A DNA stretch of 64,000 nucleotides from Streptomyces sp. A1277 (GCF_004795015.1 NZ_SSBI01000019.1:1-64000), one strand, 5' to 3'. Shown: positions 1 to 9,129, counted from the first letter of the stretch. Notes: a model not told the origin generated them from the letters alone. Translations and numbers: made by a program.

Positions 1-689
1 GGCCCGTCGCCCGCGCGACGCCGAGCGCACCCGCCGCCACCCCCGCCGCAGCGCACGCCCCCGCGCCCGTCCCGCGCCGCTTCCCCGGGCAGCCGGTGCA
101 GATCAGCAGCGGCCCCCGCGACCGGGCGCGCGTCGCCCTCACCTTCCACGGCCAGGGCGACCCCGCCATCGCCAGGACCGTGCTCGCCGAGGCCGAACGC
201 GCCCACGCCAGGGTCACCGTCCTCGCCGTGGGCAGCTGGCTGGACGAACACCCCGAGATGGCCCGCCGCATCCTCGACGGCGGCCACGACCTCGGCAACC
301 ACACGCAGAACCACATCGACATCTCCGCGCTGGACGAGACCCGCGCCTACGCGGAGATCACCGGCTGCGCCCAGCGGCTGCGCCGGCTCACCGGCTCCAT
401 CGGCACCTGGTTCCGCCCCTCGCGCACCCAGTACGCCACCCCCCTCGTCCAGCGGCTCGCCGTCCGGGCGGGCTACCCCCACGTCCTGTCCTACGACGTG
501 GACTCCCTCGACTTCACCTCGCCCGGCGCCGCGGCCGTCACCCGCAAGGTGGCCGGTGAGATCCGCAACGGATCGGTGGTGAGCATGCATTTCGGCTACG
601 CGGACACGGTCGCCGCGCTGCCCCTCCTCCTCACCGAAATCGACCGCCGCCAACTGCGCGCGGTGACGACCACGGAGCTGCTGACCTGA
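1..689 (+). CDS. polysaccharide deacetylase (CE4/NodB-like), 5' end outside the window
   Basis: The reading frame is open from the first base. Its first ~30 visible residues are an Ala/Pro linker, so the true start, probably with a signal peptide or membrane anchor, lies upstream. A GTG at 96 is internal. The fold is a NodB-type deacetylase: the zinc-binding pair appears as NHTQNH, the arginine motif as RPSRTQ, and the last His motif as SMHFG. The first CE4 motif, normally TFDDG, reads TFHGQGD here, so the usual catalytic and metal aspartates are replaced. Activity may be altered; extracytoplasmic action on cell-wall or glycan substrates is inferred from the family. Its TGA overlaps the ATG of the next gene (TGATG), implying translational coupling. 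Confidence 0.85.
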   Translation, partial: PVARATPSAPAATPAAAHAPAPVPRRFPGQPVQISSGPRDRARVALTFHGQGDPAIARTVLAEAERAHARVTVLAVGSWLDEHPEMARRILDGGHDLGNHTQNHIDISALDETRAYAEITGCAQRLRRLTGSIGTWFRPSRTQYATPLVQRLAVRAGYPHVLSYDVDSLDFTSPGAAAVTRKVAGEIRNGSVVSMHFGYADTVAALPLLLTEIDRRQLRAVTTTELLT

Positions 690-1879
690 TGCCTCCCACC
701 ACCCCACGCACCGCCGCCCTGCTCGGCGGCGTCCTGCTCGCCGTGCTCACCGGCTGCGGCACCCCCGCCGGGAAGACGGCCGCCACCCCCGCGTCCGAGG
801 CCGCCACCCCGACCGTCCGCGCCCGGCACGTCACCCCGCCCCAACCGCCGGGGCTCACCGGGATGCCGCCGGTGCTCGACCCGGAGAACGTGTACGCGGC
901 CGACGCCCCCGGAAAGCTCTCCCCGGTCGTCAAGGACTTCCCCTCCCGCGTCTACGTGCCCAACACCAACTCCGACACCGTGACGGTCATCGACCCCGCC
1001 ACGTACAAGGTCATCGAGACCATCCCGGTCGGCCGGCAGCCGCAGCACGTCGTGCCGTCCTGGGACCTGAAGACGCTCTGGGTCAACAACGACGTCGGCG
1101 ACAGCCTCACCGCCATCGACCCGGCGACCGGCAAGCCGGGGAAGACCGTCGACGTCTCCGACCCGTACAACCTCTACTTCACGCCCAACGGCACGTACGC
1201 CATCGTGATGGCCTCCATGGACCGCGAGCTGGTCTTCCGCGACGCGCACACCATGAAGACCGCCAAGGCCGTGCCGGTCAGCTGCGCGGGCGTCAACCAC
1301 GCCGACTTCTCCGCCGACGGCCGCTACTTCATCGTCTCCTGCGAGTTCTCCGGCGAACTCCTCAAGGTCGACACCGAGAAGATGAAGGTCGTCGCCCAGC
1401 AGAAGCTGCCGTTCGACGGCGCCATGCCGCAGGACGTCAAGCTCTCCCCGGACGGCGGCACGTTCTACATCGCGGACATGAAGGCCGACGGCATGTGGGT
1501 CCTGGACGGGGAGAAGTTCACCACCCCGAAGCTGCTGCCGACCGGCAAGGGCTGCCACGGGCTCTACGTCAGCCGCGACGCCAAGGAGATGTACATCTCC
1601 AACCGGGGCGAGGGCTCCGTCTCCGTCTTCGACTTCGCGCACAAGAAGCTGGCGAAGAAGTGGCACCTGCCGAACGGCGGCAGCCCGGACATGGGCGGCG
1701 TCTCGGCCGACGGCAAGGTCCTGTGGCTGTCCGGGCGTTACGACGCCGAGGTGTACGCGATCGACACCACCACCGGCAAGCAGCTCGCCCGCATCCCGGT
1801 CGGCAGCGGCCCGCACGGCCTCGCCGTCTACCCCCAGCCGGGCCGCTACTCGCTCGGCCACACCGGCGTCTTCCGCTGA
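689..1879 (+). CDS. YVTN-type beta-propeller lipoprotein
   Basis: This 396-residue protein has a lipoprotein signal peptide with lipobox LTGC (Cys about residue 23), so it should be tethered to the outer face of the membrane. The rest consists of repeated beta-propeller blades of the YVTN/cytochrome-D1-like type, such as YVPNTNSDTVTVID near residue 90 and YISNRGEGSVSVFD near residue 305. Such propellers usually bind partners or ligands and are not recognisably catalytic. The start codon overlaps the stop of the deacetylase-like gene, so the two are probably made together and may act on the same envelope substrate. No enzymatic residues could be assigned. Confidence 0.85.
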   Translation: MPPTTPRTAALLGGVLLAVLTGCGTPAGKTAATPASEAATPTVRARHVTPPQPPGLTGMPPVLDPENVYAADAPGKLSPVVKDFPSRVYVPNTNSDTVTVIDPATYKVIETIPVGRQPQHVVPSWDLKTLWVNNDVGDSLTAIDPATGKPGKTVDVSDPYNLYFTPNGTYAIVMASMDRELVFRDAHTMKTAKAVPVSCAGVNHADFSADGRYFIVSCEFSGELLKVDTEKMKVVAQQKLPFDGAMPQDVKLSPDGGTFYIADMKADGMWVLDGEKFTTPKLLPTGKGCHGLYVSRDAKEMYISNRGEGSVSVFDFAHKKLAKKWHLPNGGSPDMGGVSADGKVLWLSGRYDAEVYAIDTTTGKQLARIPVGSGPHGLAVYPQPGRYSLGHTGVFR

Positions 1880-1913
1880 GCACGGCCCGGAAACCCGCGC
1901 ACCGGCCGGTGGC

Positions 1914-2552
1914 TCACCCCGCGATCAGCAGGGCCTCCGAACCCACCGGCCGGTAGCCAGCCGCCTGGAACGTCCGCACACTGCGGGCGTTCCCCGGCGA
2001 CTGCTGGGCCCACACCACCCGGCCCGGCACCAGATGCCGGGCCGCCCGCGCCAGACGCTCGCCGAGCCGGCGGCCGCGCGCCTCCTCGGCCACCTCGATC
2101 GCGGCCTCCCAGCGGCCCGCCACGCCCCGGCCCAGGATCAGCACCCCGCCATCGGCTGACCAGACCCGCACCTCGTCGCGGTACTTCACCGCCCGCACCA
2201 CCCGGGGGTGCTCCGGGTCGTCGATCTCCCGCAGCGCGAGTTCCGGCGCACCGGCCAGCGCGGGGGCGGCCGTGAGCAGATCGGCCGTGTTCATATGGCG
2301 GCCGGTCCGGGCCATCAGCGCGCCCAGGAAGTGCGGATTCATCGTGGCGGCGAGCGCGTCGCCGGGGGTCGCGGCCAGGGTGTCGCGCACCCACCCCGGG
2401 TCCTCGTCCAAGAACACCACCGAGTGCGCGGTGAACGCCAGCACCCCGGCGTCCCGGCGGTTGGGCTGTGCCACCACCGCCGTGGAACCGTCCGGCGGCG
2501 GGAACCGCCCCTCGGCCGCGTCGGCCAGAATCCTGGCCAGTGCCTCGCTCAT
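1914..2552 (-). CDS. GNAT-family N-acetyltransferase
   Basis: A 212-residue protein whose C-terminal half carries the acetyl-CoA binding signature of GNAT enzymes (around EARGRRLGERLARAA) followed by a segment with NARSVRTFQAAGYRPVG, typical of the last strands. The N-terminal half matches the GNAT-like proteins common in streptomycetes, and the acceptor substrate cannot be predicted. The ATG at 2552 is chosen because GGAGAGGGAGG precedes it at reasonable spacing; upstream in-frame Met codons lie in non-coding-looking sequence. It converges on the propeller gene and is divergent from the EF-hand gene. Confidence 0.8.
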   Translation of the reverse strand: MSEALARILADAAEGRFPPPDGSTAVVAQPNRRDAGVLAFTAHSVVFLDEDPGWVRDTLAATPGDALAATMNPHFLGALMARTGRHMNTADLLTAAPALAGAPELALREIDDPEHPRVVRAVKYRDEVRVWSADGGVLILGRGVAGRWEAAIEVAEEARGRRLGERLARAARHLVPGRVVWAQQSPGNARSVRTFQAAGYRPVGSEALLIAG

Positions 2553-2696
2553 CGGCGCCCCGCGCCTCCCTCTCCGGGTGACCGGCCACCGGGCGGCGGA
2601 CGGCCCGTCCATGATCGGCCACCGGCCGCCGCGAGGGCCACCCCGGGCGCCCGTTAATCTGACCATCGTCAGACAGTCATACGAAGGGGTGGAAAC

Positions 2697-2912
2697 GTGG
2701 CGGACATCGAGTCGGCGCGCAAGGCTTTCGAGCGGTACGACCTGAACGGCGACGGGCTGATCTCGGCCGCCGAGTACAAGAGCGTCATGGCTCAGCTGGG
2801 TGACCCCCACGTCACCGAGCCGGTCGCCCAGGCCGTGATCAACTCCCACGACGCCAACGGCGACGGGCTCCTGACCTTCGACGAGTTCTGGGCCGCGCAG
2901 AACAAGGGCTGA
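2697..2912 (+). CDS. cabD: EF-hand calcium-binding protein (CabD type)
   Basis: This acidic 71-residue protein consists almost entirely of two canonical EF-hands. The loops are DLNGDGLISAAE (residues 15-26) and DANGDGLLTFDE (52-63), both with all expected calcium-ligand positions including the final Glu. There is no signal peptide, so it is probably cytoplasmic and acts as a Ca2+ buffer or sensor. Size and loop layout match the small Streptomyces calmodulin-like proteins CabC and CabD; the CabD assignment rests on my recollection of the S. coelicolor neighbourhood and is not proven. The start is GTG with GAAGGGG about 8 nt upstream. The promoter region is shared with the divergent acetyltransferase. 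Confidence 0.85.
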   Translation: MADIESARKAFERYDLNGDGLISAAEYKSVMAQLGDPHVTEPVAQAVINSHDANGDGLLTFDEFWAAQNKG

Positions 2913-2947
2913 CACGGGGCGGGCGGCCGGGCGAAGGAGGGGGACCA

Positions 2948-3910
2948 GTGCTTCCTGCCCGTGCACCGGCACCCGCCCGCCGCCGGCCCGCCGCCGCCGT
3001 CCTCGTCAGGGCGGCGGCCTGGGCCCCCGCCGTGGCGGCCGCCCTGCTGGGCGCGGCGGCGGCCACCCACGGCACCGGTGAGCTGCGCATACCCGGCGCC
3101 GGAACCGCGACCCTGCTGCGGGCGCTCCTCTTCGGCGCCCTCGCCGTGCACCTGGGCGCCCTCGCCGCGGCCGCGCTCACCCGTTCCGTACCCGGCCGCC
3201 CGGACACCGTCCCGCGCAGCTGGGCCGCGGCCGCCTCGGTCGCCGGCGCCCTCGCCGCGGCGGGCCAGATCGCCCGGCTCGCCCATGTCAGCGACCTCGG
3301 CCTGGTCGAGACGTACGCGACGCGGGAGGGCGGCCTCCTCCTCCTGACCGCCAACGGCTTCGCGCTCGCCGCCTGTTGCGCTGTGAGCAGGCGCCCCGGC
3401 CTCGCCGTCCTGCCGCTCGCCCTCGTCGTCGGCGCGGAGGCGCTGCGGGCCCACCCCGAGGCGTACAGCCCGCTGGTGGGCGCCGCGCTGACCGTCGTGC
3501 ACCTGACCGCCGCCTCGCTGTGGACCGGCGGGCTCGTCCACGTCCTGCGCACCACGCGGCTGTGGCGGGCGGCCCCGGACGCGGCCCGCGCGCTGCTCGC
3601 CCGGTACGCGCGCCTCGCCGCGTGGCTGTACGCGGCGCTCGCGGTGACCGGTACGTGCAGTGCCGTGCGCCGGCTGCCGGCGGACACCGTCCTCACCTCG
3701 GCGTACGGGCGCACCCTGCTGGCCAAGCTGGTGCTGATGGCCGTGGTGAGCGCCCTGGCCCTGAGCGCACGCCGCCGGCTGCGGAACGGGGCCGGCCCGG
3801 CCGGTGCCCAGCGGGCCGCGCGCCGCGAAGTGGCCGCGCTGGTGGCCGTCGTGGTGGTCTCGGCCGTCCTGACCGTCGTCCCGGACCCGCACTGGCTCAG
3901 CACCCGCTGA
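2948..3910 (+). CDS. CopD-domain multi-pass membrane protein
   Basis: A 320-residue integral membrane protein with about eight hydrophobic helices and almost no soluble part. The C-terminal half, from about residue 175, resembles the copper-resistance D domain (PF05425): it contains HLTAASLWTGGLVHV, the conserved His/Trp/Gly helix of CopD/YcnJ-like proteins. Copper uptake or export is the family role; there is no adjacent CopC-like gene, so the substrate is inferred only. The start is GTG at 2948 with GAAGGAGGGGG a few bases upstream. It lies 35 bp after the EF-hand gene and may be co-transcribed with it. The 3' end converges on the esterase gene 15 bp away. Confidence 0.75.
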   Translation: MLPARAPAPARRRPAAAVLVRAAAWAPAVAAALLGAAAATHGTGELRIPGAGTATLLRALLFGALAVHLGALAAAALTRSVPGRPDTVPRSWAAAASVAGALAAAGQIARLAHVSDLGLVETYATREGGLLLLTANGFALAACCAVSRRPGLAVLPLALVVGAEALRAHPEAYSPLVGAALTVVHLTAASLWTGGLVHVLRTTRLWRAAPDAARALLARYARLAAWLYAALAVTGTCSAVRRLPADTVLTSAYGRTLLAKLVLMAVVSALALSARRRLRNGAGPAGAQRAARREVAALVAVVVVSAVLTVVPDPHWLSTR

Positions 3911-3925
3911 AGACAGGCCCTGGCG

Positions 3926-5416
3926 CTACCGGTACGGCGGCCAGCCGCGCAGCTCGTCGTCGCGCGGGGCGCGCACCAGCTCCGGGGCGCCGGGACCGAA
4001 GCGCATCACCGGGCGCGAGGTGTCCCAGGCCGGCCAGCCCGGGTCGCCGGACGTCGCGAACCGCACCCATGCCGCGTGCATCGAGGCGGCCAGCTCGCGC
4101 GGGGCGTCGGGCCCGGCCAGCGCCTCGGCGTCGGGGCCGCCGAGGGTGTCGAAGACGAAGCCGATCTCCAGCCCGTGGCAGGCGCCGAGCCCCATGACGG
4201 GGGAGGGCCAGTCGAACTCGTAGAGGTGGGTGGAGCCGGGAGCGCCGGCGCGGGCGTCGGCCAGCCGGTTCAGCGGCACCCGCAGCAGCAGGTCGGTGGC
4301 GAGCGCGCCGAGCAGCTCGCCGGGCGTGGCCCCGGGCCGGTTGGCGCGGTACGTACGGGTGGTGGCGCGCGGCACCCGGAACTTCAGCAGCGCCAGCCGG
4401 AGTTTGGTGCGCGAGAGCCGTTCGGTCAGGCCGCTGGGGACGAACCAGAGCCGGTACTCCTCGGTGTTCGAGCCCATCATCAGGTCGACGCCGGACGCGG
4501 CCCCGTCGCACAGGGCCTCCACCGGGTCGCGGGGCAGCAGTTCGCCGTCCACCACGATCCGGAAGGCGTTGCCGCCGGTCAGCGGGGAAGCGCCGCCCGT
4601 CACCTCGCCCTGCGCGGCCAGCAGCGCGGCCGGGTCCACGGCGGCCAGGGCCCGGGCCGTCGCCGCCACCCCCAGCCGCTTCGCGATGAGCGCGGTCGTA
4701 CGGCGGCCCTCGGCCGCGGGCACCGCGTCCGGTACCCCGCTCTGCAGCACGGCCCGCCGGAACAGCCCCCGGGCCCGGGGAGCGGTGAGCAGCGCCCCGA
4801 TGCCGATGGCGCCCGCCGACTCGCCGCACACCGTGACCCGGTCCGGATCGCCGCCGAACGCCGCGATGTTGTCCCGCACCCAGGCGAGGGCGGCCAGCTG
4901 GTCGAGGAGACCGCGGTTGGCGGGGGCGTCCGGGAAGACCCCGAACCCCTCGATGCCCAGGCGGTAGTTGAGCGACACGAGCACCACACCGTCCCGGGCG
5001 AACGCCGTCCCGTCGTACAGCGGCAGGACGGACGAGCCGTGCAGCAGCGAGCCGCCGTGGATCCAGACCAGGACGGGCAGCCCGGTGCGGTCGGTGGACG
5101 GCGTCCACACGTTCAGGTTGAGGCAGTCCTCGCCCGGCACCGAGGGGTCGGCCAGCAGCCGGTCCAGCGGCGGGGCGTACGGCCGTTTGGGCGCGGTGGG
5201 GCCGAAGTCCACCGCCGCCCGCACCCCGGTCCACGGCTCCGGTGGCTCGGGCGGGCGGAAACGGAGGGCGCCCACCGGGGCCGCCGCGTACGGGATGCCC
5301 CGGAACACGGCGACGCCCCGCTCGTACGCACCCCGGACGGTCCCGTGGACGGTGTCGGCGTGCGGGGCGGGCCGCCCGGCGGACGGCCCGGATGTCGGAG
5401 GGGGTGCCGCTGTCAT
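3926..5416 (-). CDS. type-B carboxylesterase / lipase
   Basis: This 496-residue alpha/beta hydrolase belongs to the carboxylesterase-B family. Visible landmarks in order are the EDCLNLNVW segment, the oxyanion-hole motif WIHGG, the nucleophile elbow GESAG, a Glu in the SNTEEY region and the catalytic His in ACHGLEIGFVFD. No signal peptide is visible, so it is probably cytoplasmic. Family members hydrolyse short-chain or aromatic esters, and some (para-nitrobenzyl esterases) act on antibiotic esters. It lies downstream of metG but is separated from it by a strong hairpin, so it is probably transcribed independently. Confidence 0.85.
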   Translation of the reverse strand: MTAAPPPTSGPSAGRPAPHADTVHGTVRGAYERGVAVFRGIPYAAAPVGALRFRPPEPPEPWTGVRAAVDFGPTAPKRPYAPPLDRLLADPSVPGEDCLNLNVWTPSTDRTGLPVLVWIHGGSLLHGSSVLPLYDGTAFARDGVVLVSLNYRLGIEGFGVFPDAPANRGLLDQLAALAWVRDNIAAFGGDPDRVTVCGESAGAIGIGALLTAPRARGLFRRAVLQSGVPDAVPAAEGRRTTALIAKRLGVAATARALAAVDPAALLAAQGEVTGGASPLTGGNAFRIVVDGELLPRDPVEALCDGAASGVDLMMGSNTEEYRLWFVPSGLTERLSRTKLRLALLKFRVPRATTRTYRANRPGATPGELLGALATDLLLRVPLNRLADARAGAPGSTHLYEFDWPSPVMGLGACHGLEIGFVFDTLGGPDAEALAGPDAPRELAASMHAAWVRFATSGDPGWPAWDTSRPVMRFGPGAPELVRAPRDDELRGWPPYR

Positions 5417-5497
5417 GACGTATCAGCCCTTCCGCGGTCGTCGGGGCGTCCGGTCCAGGAGACCACGGACCCGGGCGGGAGGCCAGGTGTGGGACGC

Positions 5498-5560
5498 CGA
5501 AACGGCGAAGGCGGGCCCGCGCACCGGCCACCGGTGCGCGAACCCGCCTTCGCCGTTTCG
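5498..5560 (-). terminator. long hairpin behind metG
   Basis: Two 30-nt arms (5498-5527 and 5531-5560) pair in 28 of 30 positions around a 3-nt loop. The hairpin begins directly after the metG stop and has no T-tract, as is usual for streptomycete terminators. It separates metG from the esterase gene. Confidence 0.8.
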
Positions 5561-5562
5561 CC

Positions 5563-7269
5563 CTACTGGGCCCCGAAGCGCGCGCGCCAGCTCTCCAGGT
5601 CCTCGTCGGTGATCTTGGCGAAGAGCACCGGCGGCACCGAGAACGCGGTCCCGGCCGGCACGGACGCCAGGGCGCGGGCCTCGTCGGCGCTCACCCACGT
5701 CGCCGTGTCGTCCGCCAGGGCGAACGCCTCGCGCATGGCCCGCGCGGACGACGGGATGAACGGCTCCGAGACGACCGCGTACAGGTGGATCAGGTTCATC
5801 GCGGTACGCAGGGTGAGGGCCGCGCCCTCCTGGTCGGTCTTGATCTCCAGCCAGGGGGCCTTCTCCTCCAGGTAGGAGTTGCCCGCGCTCCACAGCGCCC
5901 GCAGGGCCTGGGCCGCCTTGCGGAACTGGAGCGCCTCCATGTGGCCCTCGTACTCGGCGAGCAGGCGCGCGATCTCCTCGCCCAGCTTCTGCTCCGCCTC
6001 CCCGGCCTCCTTGCCCGCCGGGACGGCGTCACCGAACCGCTTGCGCGAGAAGGACAGCACCCGGTTGACGAAGTTGCCGAGGGTGTCGGCGAGGTCCTTG
6101 TTCACCGAGGTGGAGAACAGCTCCCAGGTGAAGGACGTGTCGTCCGACTCCGGCGCCTGCGCCATCAGGAAGTAGCGCCAGTAGTCGGCCGGCAGCAGTT
6201 CGAGGGCGGTGTCGGAGAAGATGCCGCGCTGCTGCGACGTCGAGAACTTCCCGCCGTAGTAGTTCAGCCAGTTGAACGCCTTGACGTGGTCGACGCGCTT
6301 GACCGGCTCGCGGGTGCCGATCTCCATGGCCGGGAACATCACCGTGTGGAACGGGACGTTGTCCTTGGCCATGAACTGGGTGTACCGGACGTCGGACGCC
6401 TCGTACCACCAGGACTTCCAGTCCCGGGTCTCCGGCTCCAGGTCCGCCCACTCCTTCGTCGCCCCGAGGTACTCGATGGGGGCGTCGAACCAGACGTAGA
6501 AGACCTTGCCCTCCGCCGCCAGCTCCGGCCAGGTGTCGGCGGGGACCGGCACGCCCCACTCCAGGTCACGGGTGATCGACCGGTCGTGCAGACCCTCGGT
6601 GAGCCACTTGCGGGCGATCGAGGAGGCCAGGTGCGGCCACTCGTCGCTGGTCGCGTCGATCCACGCCTCGACCTCGCCCTCCAGCTTCGACTGGAGGAGG
6701 AAGAGGTGCTTGGTCTCGCGGACCTCCAGCTCGCTGCTGCCGCTGATCGCGGAGCGCGGCTCGATCAGATCGGTCGGGTCCAGCACCCGGGTGCAGTTCT
6801 CGCACTGGTCGCCGCGGGCCTTGTCGTACCCGCAGTGCGGGCACGTACCGACGATGTAGCGGTCCGGCAGGAAGCGGTCGTCGGCGATCGAGAAGACCTG
6901 CCGGATCGCCCGCTCCTCGATGAACCCGTTCTCCTGGAGCTTGCGCGCGAAGTGCTGCGTGATCTCGCGGTTCTGCTCGGAGGAGCTGCGGCCGAAGTAG
7001 TCGAACGCGAGCCCGAAGCCGTCGTAGACCGCCTTCTGCGCCTCGTGCTGCTCGGCACAGAACTCCGAAACCGGCAGCCCGGCCGCCTTCGCGGCCAGCT
7101 CCGCCGGGGTGCCGTGCTCGTCGGTGGCGCAGATGTACAGGGCGTCCTCGCCCCGCTGGCGCAGATACCGCGTGTACACGTCCGCCGGGAGCATCGACCC
7201 GACCAGGTTCCCCAGGTGCTTGATCCCGTTGATGTAGGGAAGCGCGCTGGTGATCAGGTGTCGAGTCAT
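5563..7269 (-). CDS. metG: methionyl-tRNA synthetase
   Basis: A class I aminoacyl-tRNA synthetase of 568 residues that charges tRNA-Met with methionine in the cytoplasm. The ATP-binding HIGH motif appears as HLGN (residues 18-21) and the KMSKS motif as KFSTS (341-345), variants I recall from other streptomycete MetRS. A zinc knuckle has Cys at about 143, 146, 156 and 159. The anticodon-binding helical domain follows (about 400-540), and there is no C-terminal dimerisation domain. The ATG at 7269 is preferred because GGGAG lies about 12 nt upstream and the family begins here. It abuts the accessory stretch that follows. In S. coelicolor the MetRS gene, as I remember it, is elsewhere on the chromosome, so this could be a relocated or second copy. 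Confidence 0.95.
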   Translation of the reverse strand: MTRHLITSALPYINGIKHLGNLVGSMLPADVYTRYLRQRGEDALYICATDEHGTPAELAAKAAGLPVSEFCAEQHEAQKAVYDGFGLAFDYFGRSSSEQNREITQHFARKLQENGFIEERAIRQVFSIADDRFLPDRYIVGTCPHCGYDKARGDQCENCTRVLDPTDLIEPRSAISGSSELEVRETKHLFLLQSKLEGEVEAWIDATSDEWPHLASSIARKWLTEGLHDRSITRDLEWGVPVPADTWPELAAEGKVFYVWFDAPIEYLGATKEWADLEPETRDWKSWWYEASDVRYTQFMAKDNVPFHTVMFPAMEIGTREPVKRVDHVKAFNWLNYYGGKFSTSQQRGIFSDTALELLPADYWRYFLMAQAPESDDTSFTWELFSTSVNKDLADTLGNFVNRVLSFSRKRFGDAVPAGKEAGEAEQKLGEEIARLLAEYEGHMEALQFRKAAQALRALWSAGNSYLEEKAPWLEIKTDQEGAALTLRTAMNLIHLYAVVSEPFIPSSARAMREAFALADDTATWVSADEARALASVPAGTAFSVPPVLFAKITDEDLESWRARFGAQ

Positions 7270-7531
7270 CGTCGGATGCTCCCAATTTCTACTGCGATGA
7301 GCCGTCTGCGGCCCGGCAATGGAGTCGAGGTCGGATTCCTGCCGAGGCGGCACCGCTCACGCGCGGAGCGCGCCGGTGCCTCTGTTGCAGGCCATGGGCA
7401 TCCTATCGAATGGGGGGAGGCGGCCCTTACCGGATTTCCGCGGCGGCGGCCAGGGCCCGGCGAGAACCGCGGCCGTCCCGTCGGGCGTCCTGATCTACGG
7501 TGTCGTGAGTTCGCGGGAGAGGGGAGGGGCC
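7270..7531. other. gene-free stretch between metG and the accessory region
   Basis: No supported gene. It should contain the metG promoter on the minus strand and a promoter for the plus-strand fragment at 7532, but I could not pick convincing -35/-10 pairs. Confidence 0.4.
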
Positions 7532-7670
7532 GTGGAGCGATCAGGCGCAGCGCTTGCCGAGCGCATAGCCGAGCGGAGGAGCGGGGTCGGGGACCCGCGG
7601 GCGCTGGTCGGTGAGATGCGGCGTTCGGTTCTTCTGGTGCCGATGTCCGGGGACCGCTTGTGGTCGGGCG
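7532..7670 (+). pseudogene. 5' fragment of an unknown gene
   Basis: A GTG at 7532 follows a very strong ribosome binding site (GAGAGGGGAGGGG). It opens a protein-like segment containing ALAERIAERRSGVGDPRAL and RRSVLLVPM, which looks like the N-terminus of a small SseB-like or LOG-island protein of streptomycetes (from memory, not verified). After about 45 residues the protein-like character stops, and the plausible reading moves to another frame with an unrelated C-terminal tail (7675-7850). The simplest reading is a deletion scar joining two genes. Limits are approximate. Confidence 0.4.
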
Positions 7671-7674
7671 GATG

Positions 7675-7850
7675 GACCCGGCTCCGAAGCCGGCCAGGTC
7701 ATCACCGCATACGGGCCGTCGGGGATCAAGGGAAGCTCCGGGGCGTCGGCGCTCGGTGGCAATGCTACGGATCCCGGTGGGCCGGTTACGCACGAGGCCA
7801 TCGTGGAAGGCAGGATCCCGAGTAGAGACGGGTTCAAACCCCAGCAAAGC
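7675..7850 (+). pseudogene. C-terminal tail resembling a polymorphic-toxin end
   Basis: In this frame the sequence reads GQVITAYGPSGIKG, then GNATDPGGPVTHEAIVEG and RIPSRDGF. This Gly/Pro-rich ending resembles the C-termini of streptomycete secreted polymorphic toxins (recollection only). The body of the toxin is missing. The frame runs without a stop into the gene at 7875, whose own start codon and position suggest an immunity gene. Treat this as a remnant, not a functional domain. Confidence 0.35.
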
Positions 7851-7874
7851 AGATCAGATGAGGCAGAGTCGACC

Positions 7875-8666
7875 ATGAGACTGAGCTTCGACGGCAACTG
7901 GTGCGCGACGGTGACGGAGGAGCCGCTGAGCCTCGTCCCTCGTTTCGAAGGCCGGACAGTACGCGTCGTGTCCTATGCGGACGTGACTGAGCGGGAGGAG
8001 TTCCTCCTGAATACGTTCGGCAGCCAGGAATGTCTGTGGGACATGCCCGACGTCCTTCGGTTCACCCCAGCCGGCCGGCAGCTCGTCGGGGCCGAGTTCC
8101 GTGTGCCCGAGGGGTCCGCGGCCGCCGAGGACTGCGCCCGCGTACCGCTCCGACCTCCCGTACGTCCGGGCGGGCTTCGTGCCGACGAGGCACGGGATTT
8201 CCGGCACGAGATGGCCTCGGTGCACTGCCGCGCTCCCGGGGACGCCGTACTGACATGCCTGCGCGACCTCGATGTCCTCGACGGGCCCCTGGACGCCCGC
8301 ATCGGCATCGCCCAGGACCTGGCGCTCCTCGTCCAGCACGGCAGTGTCGTCGGATGGAGCCTCTCCGACCCCGCGCGGTACCTGACCGCCTCCTACACCG
8401 ACCCCGACCCCAACCCACCGACAGCCGCCGTCCGAAGGCTGTTCACCGAGTGTCTGGACCTGATCACCCAGCCCCTGATCCTCGACGTGGAAGACGGTGA
8501 ACCGGCCGCCCTGGAACGGCTTCGGGCAGCCGATCAGGCCCTGCGCGGCCAGCAGGAGGCCCCCCACCGGGCGGACGCTCTGCGCACGTTCATCAGCCAA
8601 TTGGTCGAGGACTACATCGACCTGCCGGCCAATGGGACAGACTCCTCAACGGCAGCGACGGATTGA
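7875..8666 (+). CDS. hypothetical protein, possible immunity protein
   Basis: A 263-residue soluble protein with no signal peptide or membrane segment and no domain I recognise. It is acidic overall and contains conserved-looking patches such as RVVSYADVTEREEF near residue 40 and LWDMPDVLRF near residue 68. The ATG at 7875 is chosen because protein-like sequence of a different character precedes it; the ribosome binding site is weak (GAGG, 12 nt upstream). It sits directly behind a fragment resembling the end of a polymorphic toxin and ahead of a second small acidic protein. Position and acidity suggest an immunity function, but this is inference from context only. Confidence 0.55.
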   Translation: MRLSFDGNWCATVTEEPLSLVPRFEGRTVRVVSYADVTEREEFLLNTFGSQECLWDMPDVLRFTPAGRQLVGAEFRVPEGSAAAEDCARVPLRPPVRPGGLRADEARDFRHEMASVHCRAPGDAVLTCLRDLDVLDGPLDARIGIAQDLALLVQHGSVVGWSLSDPARYLTASYTDPDPNPPTAAVRRLFTECLDLITQPLILDVEDGEPAALERLRAADQALRGQQEAPHRADALRTFISQLVEDYIDLPANGTDSSTAATD

Positions 8667-8778
8667 CGGTCACCACGCGCGTACTCAAGTCGTTGGCCGA
8701 CGAGCCGCACTACCCTGTGGGCACGTCTGGTGGGAATGGGCGGGAGTCGCCATCGTTGGGCGACGGCGGAAGGTGGAT

Positions 8779-9129
8779 ATGTACCGAGAGTTCCTGACCC
8801 CCGACGACGAAGAGGTTTTCGAGGCCACCGGCGAATGGCCGGATGCGGACGAGAGCGGCGCGCGGATTCTCACCCTGCACGATGATGCAGGGCAATCGAT
8901 CTTTTTCTCCTACGACGCATTGGGGAGATCGGTGAGGATCCGCTGGGTGAACGATCAGGGGGCCGAGATGCTGGACGTCTTCCGTGAAAGCGCGACGCGT
9001 CTCTTCTTCACCTCCGGGAATTCGGTCAAGGGAATTTCCATCGACTTCCACACGGGCGAGTGCGCGGGCACCCTTGAGATTCAGGTGACGCCCCGAATCT
9101 CGGTGAGCGACCGCCTGTTGTTCCCATAA
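8779..9129 (+). CDS. small acidic hypothetical protein, possible immunity protein
   Basis: A 116-residue acidic soluble protein, rich in Asp/Glu at its N-terminus (TPDDEEVFEATGEWPDADE) and with alternating hydrophobic beta-strand patterns later. I do not recognise the family. The ATG at 8779 is supported by GGAAGG five bases upstream. Its 3' end overlaps by about 49 bp the 3' end of the truncated protease gene on the other strand. Size, acidity and position after another possible immunity gene fit an orphan immunity protein, but no toxin partner remains nearby. Confidence 0.55.
   Translation: MYREFLTPDDEEVFEATGEWPDADESGARILTLHDDAGQSIFFSYDALGRSVRIRWVNDQGAEMLDVFRESATRLFFTSGNSVKGISIDFHTGECAGTLEIQVTPRISVSDRLLFP

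Noticed and set aside
7270-7500. T-box or other riboswitch upstream of metG
   Set aside because: No T-box sequence or terminator/antiterminator pair could be found.
7835-7860. GGTTCAAACCCC, resembling a tRNA T-arm
   Set aside because: No matching acceptor, D- or anticodon arms upstream, and the stem cannot be extended to five pairs.
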